Origin: Prochlorococcus sp. AG-315-C08
Lineage (GTDB): Bacteria; Cyanobacteriota; Cyanobacteriia; PCC-6307; Cyanobiaceae
Length of the DNA: 34,770 bases
Direction: 5' to 3'
Assembly (NCBI GenBank): GCA_003284185.1
Contig: QBWB01000007.1
Span: forward strand, 1-34,770
How positions within the stretch are numbered: position 1 is the first letter of the stretch; every line of letters begins with the position of its first letter. The notes below the pieces were generated by a model. It saw only the letters and a program-made list of their open reading frames with translations, did no database searches and was not told where the DNA came from. The position numbers and the translations under genes are program-made. Positions 1 through 9,567 of this stretch are shown here, piece by piece.

Positions 1-293
1 GCGTTTATCCCAACAACATGCTTAATAATTTGAACATTTATGGAGGAGTTGTTTTTAGCCAACGAGTTCTCTTAGCCTTAGTGGAAAACGGCATGAGCCG
101 AGAAGATTCATACAGACTGGTCCAAAAACATGCTCACACAGCATGGAATCAACCTCAAGGAGATTTCAAGAAAAATCTAGAAAATGATCAAGAAGTCATA
201 AAAAACCTTTCATTTGATCAACTTTCTTCTTGCTTTGAAACAGAGGTACATCAATCCAATTTAAAAGTCATTTGGGATAGACTAGGAATCTAA
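1..293 (+). CDS. purB: adenylosuccinate lyase, C-terminal end (partial)
   Basis: The reading frame is open from the first bases of the window (codons in phase with base 3) and stops at 293, so only about the last 96 residues are present. Adenylosuccinate lyase cleaves SAICAR and adenylosuccinate, releasing fumarate, in purine synthesis. The visible part carries the typical C-terminal stretch: a YPNNM-like segment, then GGVVFSQRVLLAL and GMSREDSYRLVQ, which match my memory of bacterial PurB C-termini. The ATG at 18 is internal, not a start. The next gene downstream is fumC, whose enzyme uses the fumarate that PurB releases; that pairing is suggestive, but I see no proof of co-transcription, and a hairpin lies in between. 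Confidence 0.9.
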   Translation, partial: VYPNNMLNNLNIYGGVVFSQRVLLALVENGMSREDSYRLVQKHAHTAWNQPQGDFKKNLENDQEVIKNLSFDQLSSCFETEVHQSNLKVIWDRLGI

Positions 294-369
294 TTCGATC
301 ATTAATTCAATGACTCAAAGACATAAGCAATTAATATAAGTTAGGGAGAGTTTTCTATGGAGCATGAAG

Positions 370-406
370 TTAAGTGAGTTAAAACCTTTGGCTCAAACTC
401 ACTTAA
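370..406 (+). terminator. 11-bp hairpin between purB and fumC
   Basis: Positions 370-380 and 396-406 are perfect inverted complements (TTAAGTGAGTT against AACTCACTTAA), with a 15-base loop that itself contains CCTTTGG. The hairpin lies 77 bases after the purB stop and 30 bases before the fumC ATG. No T-run follows it on the plus strand, so it is not a classical intrinsic terminator. It could end or stabilise the purB transcript, or form a structured fumC leader. Confidence 0.45.
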
Positions 407-436
407 GAAATCTTAAAACATTCAAACTCAAAATAC

Positions 437-1831
437 ATGTCTAATTTTAAACGGCTAGAACAAGACAGTATGGGAACTATTGAAGTTCCCAAAGACGCTC
501 TATGGGGTGCTCAGACTCAACGGTCAATATTAAATTTTGCTATCGGAGACGAAAAAATTCCCTTGGAAATCATTTATGCAATTGCCAAAATTAAAGCTTC
601 TGCGGCAAAAGTAAATCATCACCTAGGTATAATTGATACTGAAACTAAAAATCTGATAACTGAAGCAAGTTCAGAAATCATCAATGGGGAACATGACAAT
701 GAATTCCCATTGAAAGTTTGGCAAACAGGTAGCGGCACCCAAACAAATATGAATGTCAATGAGGTAATAAGCAATATAGCTTCAAATCATTTTAATAATC
801 CATTAGGAAGTCATAATCCATTACACCCTAATGATCATGTTAATAAATCACAATCTACTAATGATGTTTTTCCAGCTGCAATTCAAATAGCTACTATTAC
901 AACTTTAAAAGAGACATTAATACCCGAATTAAAGAAGTTAATCGATATACTCAATCAAAAAAGTAACGAATGGAAAGATATTATAAAAATAGGTAGAACC
1001 CATCTTCAAGATGCAGTGCCACTAACACTTGGACAAGAAGCTTCTGCATGGAGAGATCAACTCGGGACTGCTCTAGCACGTATTGAAAGCAATCTTAAAG
1101 AGCTATATGCTCTTCCATTAGGAGGAACAGCTGTTGGGACAGGGTTGAATGCACCAAAAAACTTTGATAATCTAATTTCTTTAGATCTTTCTAAAACGCT
1201 AAAATTGCCTTTTGAAACTGCAACAAATAAATTTGCCATCATGGCAAGTCATGATGGGTTAGTCAATATAATGTCTCAACTTAAATTATTAGCTATACCT
1301 TTGTTGAAAATCGTAAATGATATTCGCCTTTTATCGTGTGGCCCACGAGCTGGTTTGTCAGAATTATACTTACCCGCTAATGAACCAGGTAGTTCAATCA
1401 TGCCTGGAAAAATCAATCCCACTCAATGTGAAGCAGTGGCAATGGTTTGTACTCAAATAATTGGTATGGAGACAGCAGTATCAATTGCGGGTAGTGGAGG
1501 TCATCTACAAATGAACGTTTACAAACCACTTATTGGCTATAATATTATTAAAAGTATTAAATTAATTCATACTGCATGCAAGAGTTGTAGAAAAAATATG
1601 GTGGAAGGTATTCAACCTAACAAGGCAAAAATTAAATACTATCTAGAAAATTCCCTAATGCTTGTAACGGCTTTAGCACCTTCCATAGGATATGAAAAGG
1701 CAAGTGAAATTGCACAATTAGCTCATGAAAAGAATATCAGTTTGCGTCAAGCTGCAAAACGACTTAATTATATTAATGAAAAAGAATTTGATCTTCTTAT
1801 TAATCCAGAATCTATGATTGATGTTGATTGA
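437..1831 (+). CDS. fumC: fumarate hydratase class II (fumarase C)
   Basis: Cytosolic iron-independent fumarase interconverting fumarate and malate. The 464-residue length is normal for FumC. Visible family features are GSGTQTNMNVNEV at residues 98-110, the TND segment near 141-143, the THLQDA catalytic histidine at 189, and the superfamily signature GSSIMPGKINP at 318-328 holding the catalytic serine loop. The ATG at 437 begins MSNFKRLEQD followed by the typical SMGTIEVPKDALWGAQTQRS. In an organism of this type it recycles fumarate from purine and arginine synthesis (PurB, ArgH) as well as serving the TCA branch. It lies downstream of purB and converges on the helicase gene with 17 bases between stops. 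Aspartase and argininosuccinate lyase share the fold, but the overall sequence fits fumarase. Confidence 0.97.
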   Translation: MSNFKRLEQDSMGTIEVPKDALWGAQTQRSILNFAIGDEKIPLEIIYAIAKIKASAAKVNHHLGIIDTETKNLITEASSEIINGEHDNEFPLKVWQTGSGTQTNMNVNEVISNIASNHFNNPLGSHNPLHPNDHVNKSQSTNDVFPAAIQIATITTLKETLIPELKKLIDILNQKSNEWKDIIKIGRTHLQDAVPLTLGQEASAWRDQLGTALARIESNLKELYALPLGGTAVGTGLNAPKNFDNLISLDLSKTLKLPFETATNKFAIMASHDGLVNIMSQLKLLAIPLLKIVNDIRLLSCGPRAGLSELYLPANEPGSSIMPGKINPTQCEAVAMVCTQIIGMETAVSIAGSGGHLQMNVYKPLIGYNIIKSIKLIHTACKSCRKNMVEGIQPNKAKIKYYLENSLMLVTALAPSIGYEKASEIAQLAHEKNISLRQAAKRLNYINEKEFDLLINPESMIDVD

Positions 1832-1848
1832 GTTCTTCATAAAAGGAT

Positions 1849-4626
1849 TTAATTAGCTCTCTCTGTTGCTGGGTTGCCACGATTATCCCTCTTATCCTTA
1901 GCTTTCATGATATCTTCTGCCTCACATACAGGAAATCTATCCAATAATTTGATAGCTGATTTTGCATTCTTTCTAAGTTGTTTACTCACAGCTTCACAAT
2001 AAGGAAGTTGAGAGAGCATATCAATTGTCCTCCTAAGAATTCGTACGACATCTCCCTCATCCAAGGAAGTATTTGAAATCAAATCAGTCCACGTACAACC
2101 TAGTGCCCATGCTTCAACTAAACCCATCAATTCAGAACTCCATAGGATTGGGATATCAATATTAAGTCGTTCTTGAGTCCTAAATAATTCACTTCGTATT
2201 GTTGATAAATCATGGAAAGATTGTTCCGCTCTTGGACTTGGTATAAATCCTGACCAAAGGTCAGGGCGATTAAAATCAGTGATAATTGACTGAATGACAC
2301 CAGATAATTCTATAGGGGTCAATTCATCAAGATGTCCACTCATTAACACCAATCCAATCCAGAGCTCATTTTCACCTCTTAGGACTCCAACACTTCTCCC
2401 AATTTCAGTCGGTTTTAAATTATCCAAACATCCAAAATAATCTAGAATTTTTATCAATGAAAGAAAGGTTTTCCAGTGTCGGTTTGATCTGTCATAAAGT
2501 TTTTCTTCACGTTCCCGAATTTCAAAATCTAAATCTTCCATTTTACGTCTATGTTTTTTCAATTTCTTCTTATCACCCCATTTATGTGCTGGTTGACGTC
2601 TTAATTCATCATCTAAAGATTTAACTAATGCTGCCTGAGATAATACTTCACTGGCAAGATCATACTGAGGAATTCTCATATCATGCTTTGTTTGCAAGTT
2701 ACGAATGACATCAGCAATCTCATTGCTTACTAAATTCCCATGGCAAAGTTCACCTGCCCTATTTAAATCTGGAGGTGTTAGACCTGAAACATCTATACAA
2801 CTTAAATCAGCATAAATACTAACCACTTCTTGACAAGAAATCAAAATCCAAACATTGTCATCAGTTAAACATAATAACTGAGGAAACGTTCCTCCAACCT
2901 GAATTTTCTCAACGATGACGGCTGGCGTCACTTTGCTCCGAAGCTGTGAAGATTTAAGGCTTACAAGTGTTCCAGCATTAGAGAATTGCAAGGCTAAAGT
3001 CAGTTCATTAGACAAAGTTTCAGCTGCTTGCTTTTGTAATATTTTCAAGAGACGTCTTTCTTCTCGTAGACGATTCTTATTTTTTTCATATTTTTCAAAT
3101 TCTGACCAAGGAATATCTTCAGAATATACTTTAGATTCTTTAAATTCTTCTTTTAATTTAGATAATAATTCTTCTTCCTCTACAAAATCCAGGCTAGCCA
3201 AATATCGGCCAAAGCTTCTCTCTATCAATTCTCTTGATTTCTCCAAGTCATAACGCTGTAAAAGATTGAGAACCATTCCATAACTCGGTGTAAATTGACT
3301 AACAAGTGGATCAGCAGGACTAATAGCTAACTGACCAGCTTCTCGAACCCCTTCAAATCGAGTTTGAACCGTAATCACATATCCTCTCGAGTCAAGACCT
3401 CTCCTACCGGCTCTACCAGCCATCTGCAAAAACTCACTTCCCATAAGTTGACGATGTCCATTGTCAGAGCGTTTAGATAAAGTAGATATTATTGTGCTTC
3501 TTGCAGGCATATTTATGCCTGCAGCTAAAGTCTCAGTTGCAAAAACGACTTTTAGTAGTCCATCTTGAAATAATTCCTCAATTAATTCTTTCCAGGCAGG
3601 TAAAACTCCTGCGTGATGTGATGCTATTCCATTTAACAATGCTTTTATATGAATATTGTCTCTAAGACCTTCTGAATTTAAAATTGCATATTTTTCAAAT
3701 CGATCTTTAATCAATTGTTGTTCTGGTTGATTTACTAAACAGACGTTTACCATTGATTGAACAGCCTTATCACAACCTCGTCGACTAAATATGAAATAAA
3801 TAGCTGGCAACATATTTCTTACTGCCAGTTTAGAAATTACATAGCCGAGAGATGGAGACTCAGGTTGAGGCGGTTTTGAAAGACGTCCTCTTCTTTTATG
3901 GTTCTTTGTTGGACGCCAAATCTTACAATTAGGGTGTAATCCTGTTCCTTTCTCATTCAGCAGAGGATGTAAGCCTTTAGCGCTACAAAAATTAAATTCG
4001 AGTGGTACTGGACGATGGCAACTAGAAATCAAATCAGTAGGTCCATGCACTTGCATGATCCAGTCGGTTAATTGCCCTGCATTTGCAACTGTTGCCGAAA
4101 GAGCAACAAACTGAACTGATTTGGGACAATGAATAATTGATTCTTCCCATACAGTTCCCCGATGCGTATCATTCATGTAATGACATTCATCGAGCACTAC
4201 GGTTTCCACCTCAAGCAATGGATCGTCACTCCTATCTGCTACTGCATAAAGCATATTTCTAAAAATCTCCGTAGTCATTACCAGTACAGAGGCATCTCGG
4301 TTTAGGCTTAGATCACCTGTTAGAAGACCAACATTATTGGAACCAAATTGATTCCTAAAGTCTCTTAGTTTTTGATTAGATAGAGCCTTTAAGGGGGTTG
4401 TATAAAAAACTTTATTTCCATGAGCAATTGCTCTATGAATTGCATACTCACCAATCAAGGTTTTACCCGAACCAGTGGGAGCACTTACAACTACAGAATG
4501 ACCTTGATTCAGAGAATCAATTGCATTAAGTTGAAAATCATCCAATAGGAACGGAAAGATTTCCTTGGGATCTAAATTGTTTTTGACGACGTCGGAATCA
4601 GTCGTGACGCTCGCCGCTGAACTCAT
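1849..4626 (-). CDS. Ski2-like DExH RNA helicase with DSHCT domain (ISE2-like)
   Basis: A 925-residue superfamily 2 helicase. Motifs in order: Walker A APTGSGKT (residues 49-56), Walker B DECH (146-149), SAT (177-179), ATETLAAGINMPAR (motifs IV-V, about 363-376) and QMAGRAGRRG (motif VI, 401-410). The C-terminal third contains a charged stretch and ends in a helical region resembling the DSHCT domain of Ski2/Mtr4 proteins. Cyanobacteria carry one such protein, related to plant chloroplast ISE2, which acts in organelle RNA processing; that relationship is from memory. A role in RNA unwinding or turnover is inferred. It begins with ATG at 4624-4626 and diverges from bioF over a 133-base spacer. 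It converges with fumC at its 3' end. No truncation or frameshift is seen. Confidence 0.9.
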   Translation of the reverse strand: MSSAASVTTDSDVVKNNLDPKEIFPFLLDDFQLNAIDSLNQGHSVVVSAPTGSGKTLIGEYAIHRAIAHGNKVFYTTPLKALSNQKLRDFRNQFGSNNVGLLTGDLSLNRDASVLVMTTEIFRNMLYAVADRSDDPLLEVETVVLDECHYMNDTHRGTVWEESIIHCPKSVQFVALSATVANAGQLTDWIMQVHGPTDLISSCHRPVPLEFNFCSAKGLHPLLNEKGTGLHPNCKIWRPTKNHKRRGRLSKPPQPESPSLGYVISKLAVRNMLPAIYFIFSRRGCDKAVQSMVNVCLVNQPEQQLIKDRFEKYAILNSEGLRDNIHIKALLNGIASHHAGVLPAWKELIEELFQDGLLKVVFATETLAAGINMPARSTIISTLSKRSDNGHRQLMGSEFLQMAGRAGRRGLDSRGYVITVQTRFEGVREAGQLAISPADPLVSQFTPSYGMVLNLLQRYDLEKSRELIERSFGRYLASLDFVEEEELLSKLKEEFKESKVYSEDIPWSEFEKYEKNKNRLREERRLLKILQKQAAETLSNELTLALQFSNAGTLVSLKSSQLRSKVTPAVIVEKIQVGGTFPQLLCLTDDNVWILISCQEVVSIYADLSCIDVSGLTPPDLNRAGELCHGNLVSNEIADVIRNLQTKHDMRIPQYDLASEVLSQAALVKSLDDELRRQPAHKWGDKKKLKKHRRKMEDLDFEIREREEKLYDRSNRHWKTFLSLIKILDYFGCLDNLKPTEIGRSVGVLRGENELWIGLVLMSGHLDELTPIELSGVIQSIITDFNRPDLWSGFIPSPRAEQSFHDLSTIRSELFRTQERLNIDIPILWSSELMGLVEAWALGCTWTDLISNTSLDEGDVVRILRRTIDMLSQLPYCEAVSKQLRKNAKSAIKLLDRFPVCEAEDIMKAKDKRDNRGNPATERAN

Positions 4627-4759
4627 AACACAATCCTAAAGACTTTTTCATTAGCCACAAGAGAATTTATAGGGATCAGGAATGAAAGTAAGCATCCTAA
4701 TTCACAATAAATATTAATCCATCAGCCCAATAGGCAGTCATTGATCCCAAAATAAGAAT

Positions 4760-5902
4760 ATGGAAAAAATCCCTAATTCAAGAATACGTAAACTCAGGAC
4801 TTGGATGCCCGGTAAGTATCCCTCAGAATTGATTGAGGTAGGGAAGGATAATCACCAAATTTCATTAATTGACCTAGCCAGTAATGACTATTTAGATTTA
4901 ACAAGACATCCATCATTAATCGAGGCTGCTAAAAGCGCATTAGTTACTGAAGGAGTTGGATCAGGTGGATCAAGATTTATCACTGGCAATAGAACTATTC
5001 ATAAAAAGCTTGAACAAGAACTGGCCGAGTGGCTCAACCGTGAGATTGTTTTAGTTTATCCCAGTGGATTTCAGGCAAATCTTGCTGCAGTCATTGCCCT
5101 AGCAGATCGACACACTCCAATCATTGCTGATCGACTAATACATCATTCTCTTCTTACAGGAATTAGAGCCAGTGGAGGGAAACTAATGCGTTTTGCCCAC
5201 AACAATCTCTCTGCACTAGAAACACTTTTAAAAAAGTCGAAACAGCAGCAACCACTAAAAAGGCCTTTAGTAATAACGGAAAGTCTTTTTAGCATGGAAG
5301 GGACAAGTGCTCCCATAAAAGAAATTTCTATCCTATGCACTAAATATGATTCAAAATTACTGATTGATGAAGCCCATGCCTTTGGCATAATGGGTTCTCA
5401 GGGTAGGGGTGAAACCTTTGGTATAAAAGAGCCAATCTCAATTATAAGTGGGACTTTTGGAAAAGCTTTTGGAGGTGGAGGTGCTTTTCTAGCAACAGAT
5501 AAAAAATTTGGAGAACATCTGATACAAACCTGTGGTGCATTTCGCTATACAACTGCTTTGGCTCCTCCTCTTTGTGCAAGTGCATTAGCGGCCCTGAAAC
5601 TTATTAAAAGCAATCCCAATTGGGGACTGAAATTACAAGAAGAATCAATAGAATGGAGAGATGCTCTGTCACGAAATGGTTGGGAAAGACCTCCCGGTCA
5701 TGGACCAATAATATCAATTATTCTCGGGTCAGATGAAAAAGCAATCGATTATCAGAAAAAACTAGAAGATCAAGGCCTTCTTACAGTCGCCATCCGCCCC
5801 CCTACCGTTCCCGAAGGAAAATCTCGCCTCAGACTAGTAGTCAGAAGAACTATGCCAAAAGAAACATTCAAACAACTCATAGAAGTTCTTAATAAAAAAT
5901 GA
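4760..5902 (+). CDS. bioF: 8-amino-7-oxononanoate synthase
   Basis: PLP-dependent enzyme joining pimeloyl-ACP and alanine to give 8-amino-7-oxononanoate, the first ring-forming step of biotin synthesis. The 380-residue length fits the family. Visible features are LASNDYLDL (39-47), GVGSGGSRFITGN (65-77), the PLP-contacting DEAHAFG (203-209) and the Schiff-base lysine in SGTFGKAFGGGG (K235). It starts with ATG at 4760 and is the first gene of the biotin cluster. Its stop overlaps the next start in ATGA, indicating coupled translation. KBL and ALAS are close relatives, but the bio neighbours settle the assignment. Confidence 0.95.
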   Translation: MEKIPNSRIRKLRTWMPGKYPSELIEVGKDNHQISLIDLASNDYLDLTRHPSLIEAAKSALVTEGVGSGGSRFITGNRTIHKKLEQELAEWLNREIVLVYPSGFQANLAAVIALADRHTPIIADRLIHHSLLTGIRASGGKLMRFAHNNLSALETLLKKSKQQQPLKRPLVITESLFSMEGTSAPIKEISILCTKYDSKLLIDEAHAFGIMGSQGRGETFGIKEPISIISGTFGKAFGGGGAFLATDKKFGEHLIQTCGAFRYTTALAPPLCASALAALKLIKSNPNWGLKLQEESIEWRDALSRNGWERPPGHGPIISIILGSDEKAIDYQKKLEDQGLLTVAIRPPTVPEGKSRLRLVVRRTMPKETFKQLIEVLNKK

Positions 5903-6627
5903 AAGAAATAATTGCTATGCATGGATGGGCTGGGGGAGAGGGGCAATGGTCAAATTGGATAAATTCATTTCAGTCTTCTCACTGGACATGGCAAAGTGCT
6001 GATCGTGCATACAGAAATTCAAGTCCATCTATGCCGAACTGGACAAATACATTACATTCAAAGGAATTCATAAGAGTTGCTATATGTCACTCGCTTGGCT
6101 CACATTTAATAGCTAATAAAGTACTTTCACAGGCGACCCATATTGTCTTCGTAAATAGTTTCAGTAGCTTTCTACCAAGTGGGAAGGAAAGTCGGTCGAT
6201 AATTGTGGCATTGAACGGAATGATTCAAGCTATTGGCACAGACAAAGAAAATTCTATGTTATTAAAGTTCCACATAAAGGCTCATAAGCCTAATAAATTC
6301 AATAGAAAATCGAATGAATTTACTTATCTTAATCTTTCTGATTCCGGAAGATTAAGACTTCAAGATGATTTAAAACTTCTTTTAAAAACTAATTCCCTAC
6401 CAATTGGATTGACTACTAATGCAGAGGTACTGGTTATAAATAGTACACAAGACTATATTCTTCCTGAAGTATCAAAAAAGCAACTAATTAAAGATTTGAC
6501 CATTTACCTAGAAAGCCCTCCTACAGTAATAGAAATAAAAGAAGAAGGTCATACTCTTTCAAAAAATACAGTTATCGAAAGAGTTAAATATTGGCTAGAA
6601 TCAAATCATGCAAGCGAATTGGTCTAA
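5899..6627 (+). CDS. bioK: pimeloyl-ACP methyl ester esterase, BioK-type alpha/beta hydrolase
   Basis: A 242-residue alpha/beta hydrolase fold protein. It has an oxyanion-side HGWAGG near residues 8-13, a nucleophile elbow CHSLG with Ser65 (Cys in place of the usual first Gly of GxSxG), a likely Asp185 in STQDYILP and His218 in EEGHTL. In this position, between bioF and bioC, it should remove the methyl ester from pimeloyl-ACP methyl ester to release the substrate for BioF. Picocyanobacteria lack BioH and use a distinct esterase named BioK; that is established knowledge for this group, and I assign this gene by context and fold. The name BioK is also used for an unrelated Bacillus aminotransferase. 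It overlaps bioF by 4 bases and bioC by 20. Confidence 0.8.
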   Translation: MKEIIAMHGWAGGEGQWSNWINSFQSSHWTWQSADRAYRNSSPSMPNWTNTLHSKEFIRVAICHSLGSHLIANKVLSQATHIVFVNSFSSFLPSGKESRSIIVALNGMIQAIGTDKENSMLLKFHIKAHKPNKFNRKSNEFTYLNLSDSGRLRLQDDLKLLLKTNSLPIGLTTNAEVLVINSTQDYILPEVSKKQLIKDLTIYLESPPTVIEIKEEGHTLSKNTVIERVKYWLESNHASELV

Positions 6628-7363
6628 GCTAGTAAGTAAAAACTTTAACGAAGCTGCTCAAAACTACAACGAATCAGCTTCCATTCAAAAAGAGATTGCT
6701 TTGAAACTAGCTAAAATTTGTTCGAAGCATCCCATTGAACCTGGAGTATGGGTGGACCTTGGCTCTGGCACGGGCTTACTAGCGAATTCATTAGAAGCAT
6801 TACATCCAAACCAAGAAGTGATAAGAGTAGATAACTGCCAACAAATGATTAATGAACAGCCAGATAAATGTATTAAGCAACTTTGGGATCTGAATGTTGG
6901 TTTGCCGAAATGGTACAGACAACCAAATTTATTAGCATCTAGTTTTGTTCTACACTGGCTTGATGATCCACAACAAAAACTTAAGGAATGGATTAATTCT
7001 TTAGACCCCAGTGGGTGGATTGCTTTAGCTATCCCGGTGAAAGGTAGTTTTCCAGAATGGCATGAAGCAGCATCAAAAGCGAAGGTATCCTGTACAGCCA
7101 TTGATCTCCCTTCATACGACTCACTTCGAGAAGTAATTACTAATAAGAATGTCTACTTCAATGAAATTGAAGTTATCAAACAAAAGGCTGACAAAGTCAC
7201 TTCTTTGTTAAAGCCAATGATAAAAGTTGGAGCACATAGCAGCAACAAAAAGGCATTAAGTATTAAAGACTGGCAGCATCTAGTGTCAAATTGGCCAAAA
7301 TCAAAAGAGGATGAACACATTACACTTACCTGGCTCATTCAATTATTACTGATACAAAAATGA
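6608..7363 (+). CDS. bioC: malonyl-ACP O-methyltransferase
   Basis: A 251-residue SAM-dependent class I methyltransferase. It has the N-terminal FNEAAQNYNESASIQ helix typical of BioC, motif I VDLGSGTG (residues 49-56), an acidic motif II (RVDNCQQM), and a substrate-side SFVLHWLDDPQ segment. BioC methylates the free carboxyl of malonyl-ACP so that fatty acid synthesis can build the pimeloyl chain. The ATG at 6608 lies inside the end of bioK, a 20-base overlap, and its stop overlaps bioD in ATGA. The assignment rests on these motifs and on lying between the esterase and bioD. Confidence 0.9.
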   Translation: MQANWSKLVSKNFNEAAQNYNESASIQKEIALKLAKICSKHPIEPGVWVDLGSGTGLLANSLEALHPNQEVIRVDNCQQMINEQPDKCIKQLWDLNVGLPKWYRQPNLLASSFVLHWLDDPQQKLKEWINSLDPSGWIALAIPVKGSFPEWHEAASKAKVSCTAIDLPSYDSLREVITNKNVYFNEIEVIKQKADKVTSLLKPMIKVGAHSSNKKALSIKDWQHLVSNWPKSKEDEHITLTWLIQLLLIQK

Positions 7364-8004
7364 AGACCACATCAAAAAGTCTTGTGATATGTGGTACAGA
7401 TACAGACATAGGTAAAACTATTGTCAGTAGTTTTTTTGTCCAAGGTCTACATGCCACTTATTGGAAGCCTGTTCAAAGTGGAACAGAGAATGGTACTGAT
7501 ACTCAGACAGTTTGTAAACTTTTGAGTCTCGAAAAAAATCGTTATTTATCTGAAGTATATAAATTCAAAACTCCCGTTTCCCCACATTGGGCGGCAGAAA
7601 AAGAATCTCAAGAAATTGATCCAGATAAGCTAATTATTCCCAAAATAGATGAATTACTAATAATTGAAACAGCAGGAGGATTAATGGTCCCCTTAAATAG
7701 AAATTTGCTACAAATAGATCAACTGAAGGTTTGGGATCTTCCCATTATTCTTGTTGCCAAAACTGAACTTGGTACTCTTAATCACACCTTACTAAGCTTG
7801 GAAGCATTGAAAAATAGAAATTTAAATGTTATTGGACTAGTCTTAAATGGTCTTCCTCATGAAGATAATCCTAAAACTTTGGAAGCATTTGGAAATACTC
7901 AGATTCTTGCAAAACTTCCAATTTTTAGTGAATTAAATGCAAAGATACTGACTCAAGAATGGAATAAACAACAATTAAAGCAAAAGCTCAGAGAATACAT
8001 ATAA
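7360..8004 (+). CDS. bioD: dethiobiotin synthetase
   Basis: ATP-dependent enzyme that carboxylates and closes 7,8-diaminononanoate to dethiobiotin. The 214-residue protein has the P-loop GTDTDIGKT (12-20), the KPVQSGTENGTDT substrate loop and ETAGGLMVPL, all hallmarks of BioD. It starts with ATG overlapping the bioC stop by 4 bases, so translation is likely coupled. It is followed by 195 bases before bioA, the only sizeable gap in the biotin cluster. I see no open frame of worthwhile length in that gap. Confidence 0.94.
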   Translation: MKTTSKSLVICGTDTDIGKTIVSSFFVQGLHATYWKPVQSGTENGTDTQTVCKLLSLEKNRYLSEVYKFKTPVSPHWAAEKESQEIDPDKLIIPKIDELLIIETAGGLMVPLNRNLLQIDQLKVWDLPIILVAKTELGTLNHTLLSLEALKNRNLNVIGLVLNGLPHEDNPKTLEAFGNTQILAKLPIFSELNAKILTQEWNKQQLKQKLREYI

Positions 8005-8199
8005 CATTAAAAATGATCCTTTTAGACATTGAACCTAAATGACTTTTAACTATTTTTCTATAGGATTGCAGTAAAAGAGTTAAGCCTTTTCAAAGAAAGC
8101 GTATTTAAGAGATCTCTAATAAAATCTTGCTAATATCTTATTCAATCGATTATTGATGCCTAAATCTAGTTAAATTAACTAAGAGCATAAAGTGAATTA

Positions 8200-9495
8200 A
8201 TGAATGCAAAAAGACAATCAAGTCAACCTAAATGGCATCCTAATATTTGGCCACCTTTTACTCAATTATCTTCCAGCGTCCCACCATTATTAGTGGAGGC
8301 CGCAAAAGATGCTCTTTTACTACCTAAAGACCAACCTCCAATAATTGATGGAATTAGTAGCTGGTGGGTGACACTTCATGGTCATTCAAATCCATATATT
8401 GCCCAAGCTATTGCAAGTCAAGCACAAAAATTAGAACAAATAATATTTGCAGATTTTACTCACCCACAAGCCAACTTATTAGCTACTCGACTTAGTAAAT
8501 TAACTGGTCTAGAAAAATTATTTTTCTCAGATAATGGTTCAACAGCAGTAGAAGTAGCATTAAAAATGGCTTGCCAATGGTGGAAAAATAAGGGTGATAA
8601 TAGATCGCAAATTGTTGCATTTGAGGATGCTTACCATGGAGATACTTTTGGAGCAATGGCAGTAGGCGAACGAAATTTATTTAACGAGCCTTTTTCTGAA
8701 ATGCTATTCCCTGTTCAAAGAATTCCTTGGCCTGAAACATGGTGGGGAGACCAGGAGTTTGAGAATAGAGAGAAGAAAGTTTTGATCGATTTAGAGCATC
8801 TATTAAAGACCCCAACCATAGCTGTAATTCTTGAACCATTAGTTCAAGGAGCTGGAGGTATGAAAATGGTCCGTCCTGAATTTCTAATAGAGGTCGAGAA
8901 AAAAATACGACAAGCTAATTCACTTTTAATTACAGATGAAGTTTTAACTGGGTTTGGGAGATGTGGAGAATTCTTTGCCTTTCAGCGAGCTGGATTAAAA
9001 CCAGATCTAATATCTCTTTCAAAAGGGCTCACGGGTGGGTTCCTTCCTATGGGTATTACAATGGCGAGAAAGTCAATTCATGAAGGGTTTCTAGGGGATG
9101 ATCCTAAACACACTTTTTGGCATGGACATAGCTTTACAGCTAATCCACTAGGGTGTGCAGCTGCCAATGCAAGTTTAGATTTATTAGAAAAATCCCCTGA
9201 AAAGTTTTTAAACTTTGAGTCACGTCATTTGCCACACCTAAAAAAAATAGCAAAAAATCCAAAAGTTAAGTACCCAAGACTCACTGGAACTATTGCCGCT
9301 TTCAATATAAAAGTAGATGGTAGAAAAGGATACTTAAGTTCAGTTGGTAAAATAATAAAATCTTCTGCATTAAAATCCGGAGTATTTATTAGACCACTCG
9401 GAGATGTCGTTTATCTGATGCCACCTCTTTGTATCAAAGATGAAGAACTAGAGAAATGCTATATTGCGATTCAAAAAGGTTTAAATTCTATTTAA
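8200..9495 (+). CDS. bioA: adenosylmethionine-8-amino-7-oxononanoate aminotransferase
   Basis: Class III PLP aminotransferase converting 8-amino-7-oxononanoate to 7,8-diaminononanoate with SAM as amino donor. The 431-residue protein has HPNIWPPFTQL near the N-terminus, the GISSWWVTLHGH substrate region (51-62), GSTAVEVALKM (113-123), AYHGDTFGAM (144-153), ITDEVLTGFGR (PLP-ring Asp246) and the Schiff-base lysine in SLSKGLTGGF (K275). The paired tryptophans and the HGH context favour BioA over other class III enzymes. It starts with ATG at 8200. The 195-base gap after bioD may hold its own promoter, but no convincing -35/-10 pair was found. bioB is not in this window. Confidence 0.95.
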   Translation: MNAKRQSSQPKWHPNIWPPFTQLSSSVPPLLVEAAKDALLLPKDQPPIIDGISSWWVTLHGHSNPYIAQAIASQAQKLEQIIFADFTHPQANLLATRLSKLTGLEKLFFSDNGSTAVEVALKMACQWWKNKGDNRSQIVAFEDAYHGDTFGAMAVGERNLFNEPFSEMLFPVQRIPWPETWWGDQEFENREKKVLIDLEHLLKTPTIAVILEPLVQGAGGMKMVRPEFLIEVEKKIRQANSLLITDEVLTGFGRCGEFFAFQRAGLKPDLISLSKGLTGGFLPMGITMARKSIHEGFLGDDPKHTFWHGHSFTANPLGCAAANASLDLLEKSPEKFLNFESRHLPHLKKIAKNPKVKYPRLTGTIAAFNIKVDGRKGYLSSVGKIIKSSALKSGVFIRPLGDVVYLMPPLCIKDEELEKCYIAIQKGLNSI

Positions 9496-9567
9496 TAAAA
9501 ATCTTTTGCTTAAATATCTAAACTACTGCTTATTATTCAATTTATATAAATGTTTAATAATAAATTA

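Noticed and set aside
8005-8199. Possible small gene or leader peptide between bioD and bioA
   Set aside because: The ATG frames are only about 9-11 codons long and have no ribosome binding site. The short TCAAT/ATTGA symmetry around 8142-8156 is too weak to call an operator.
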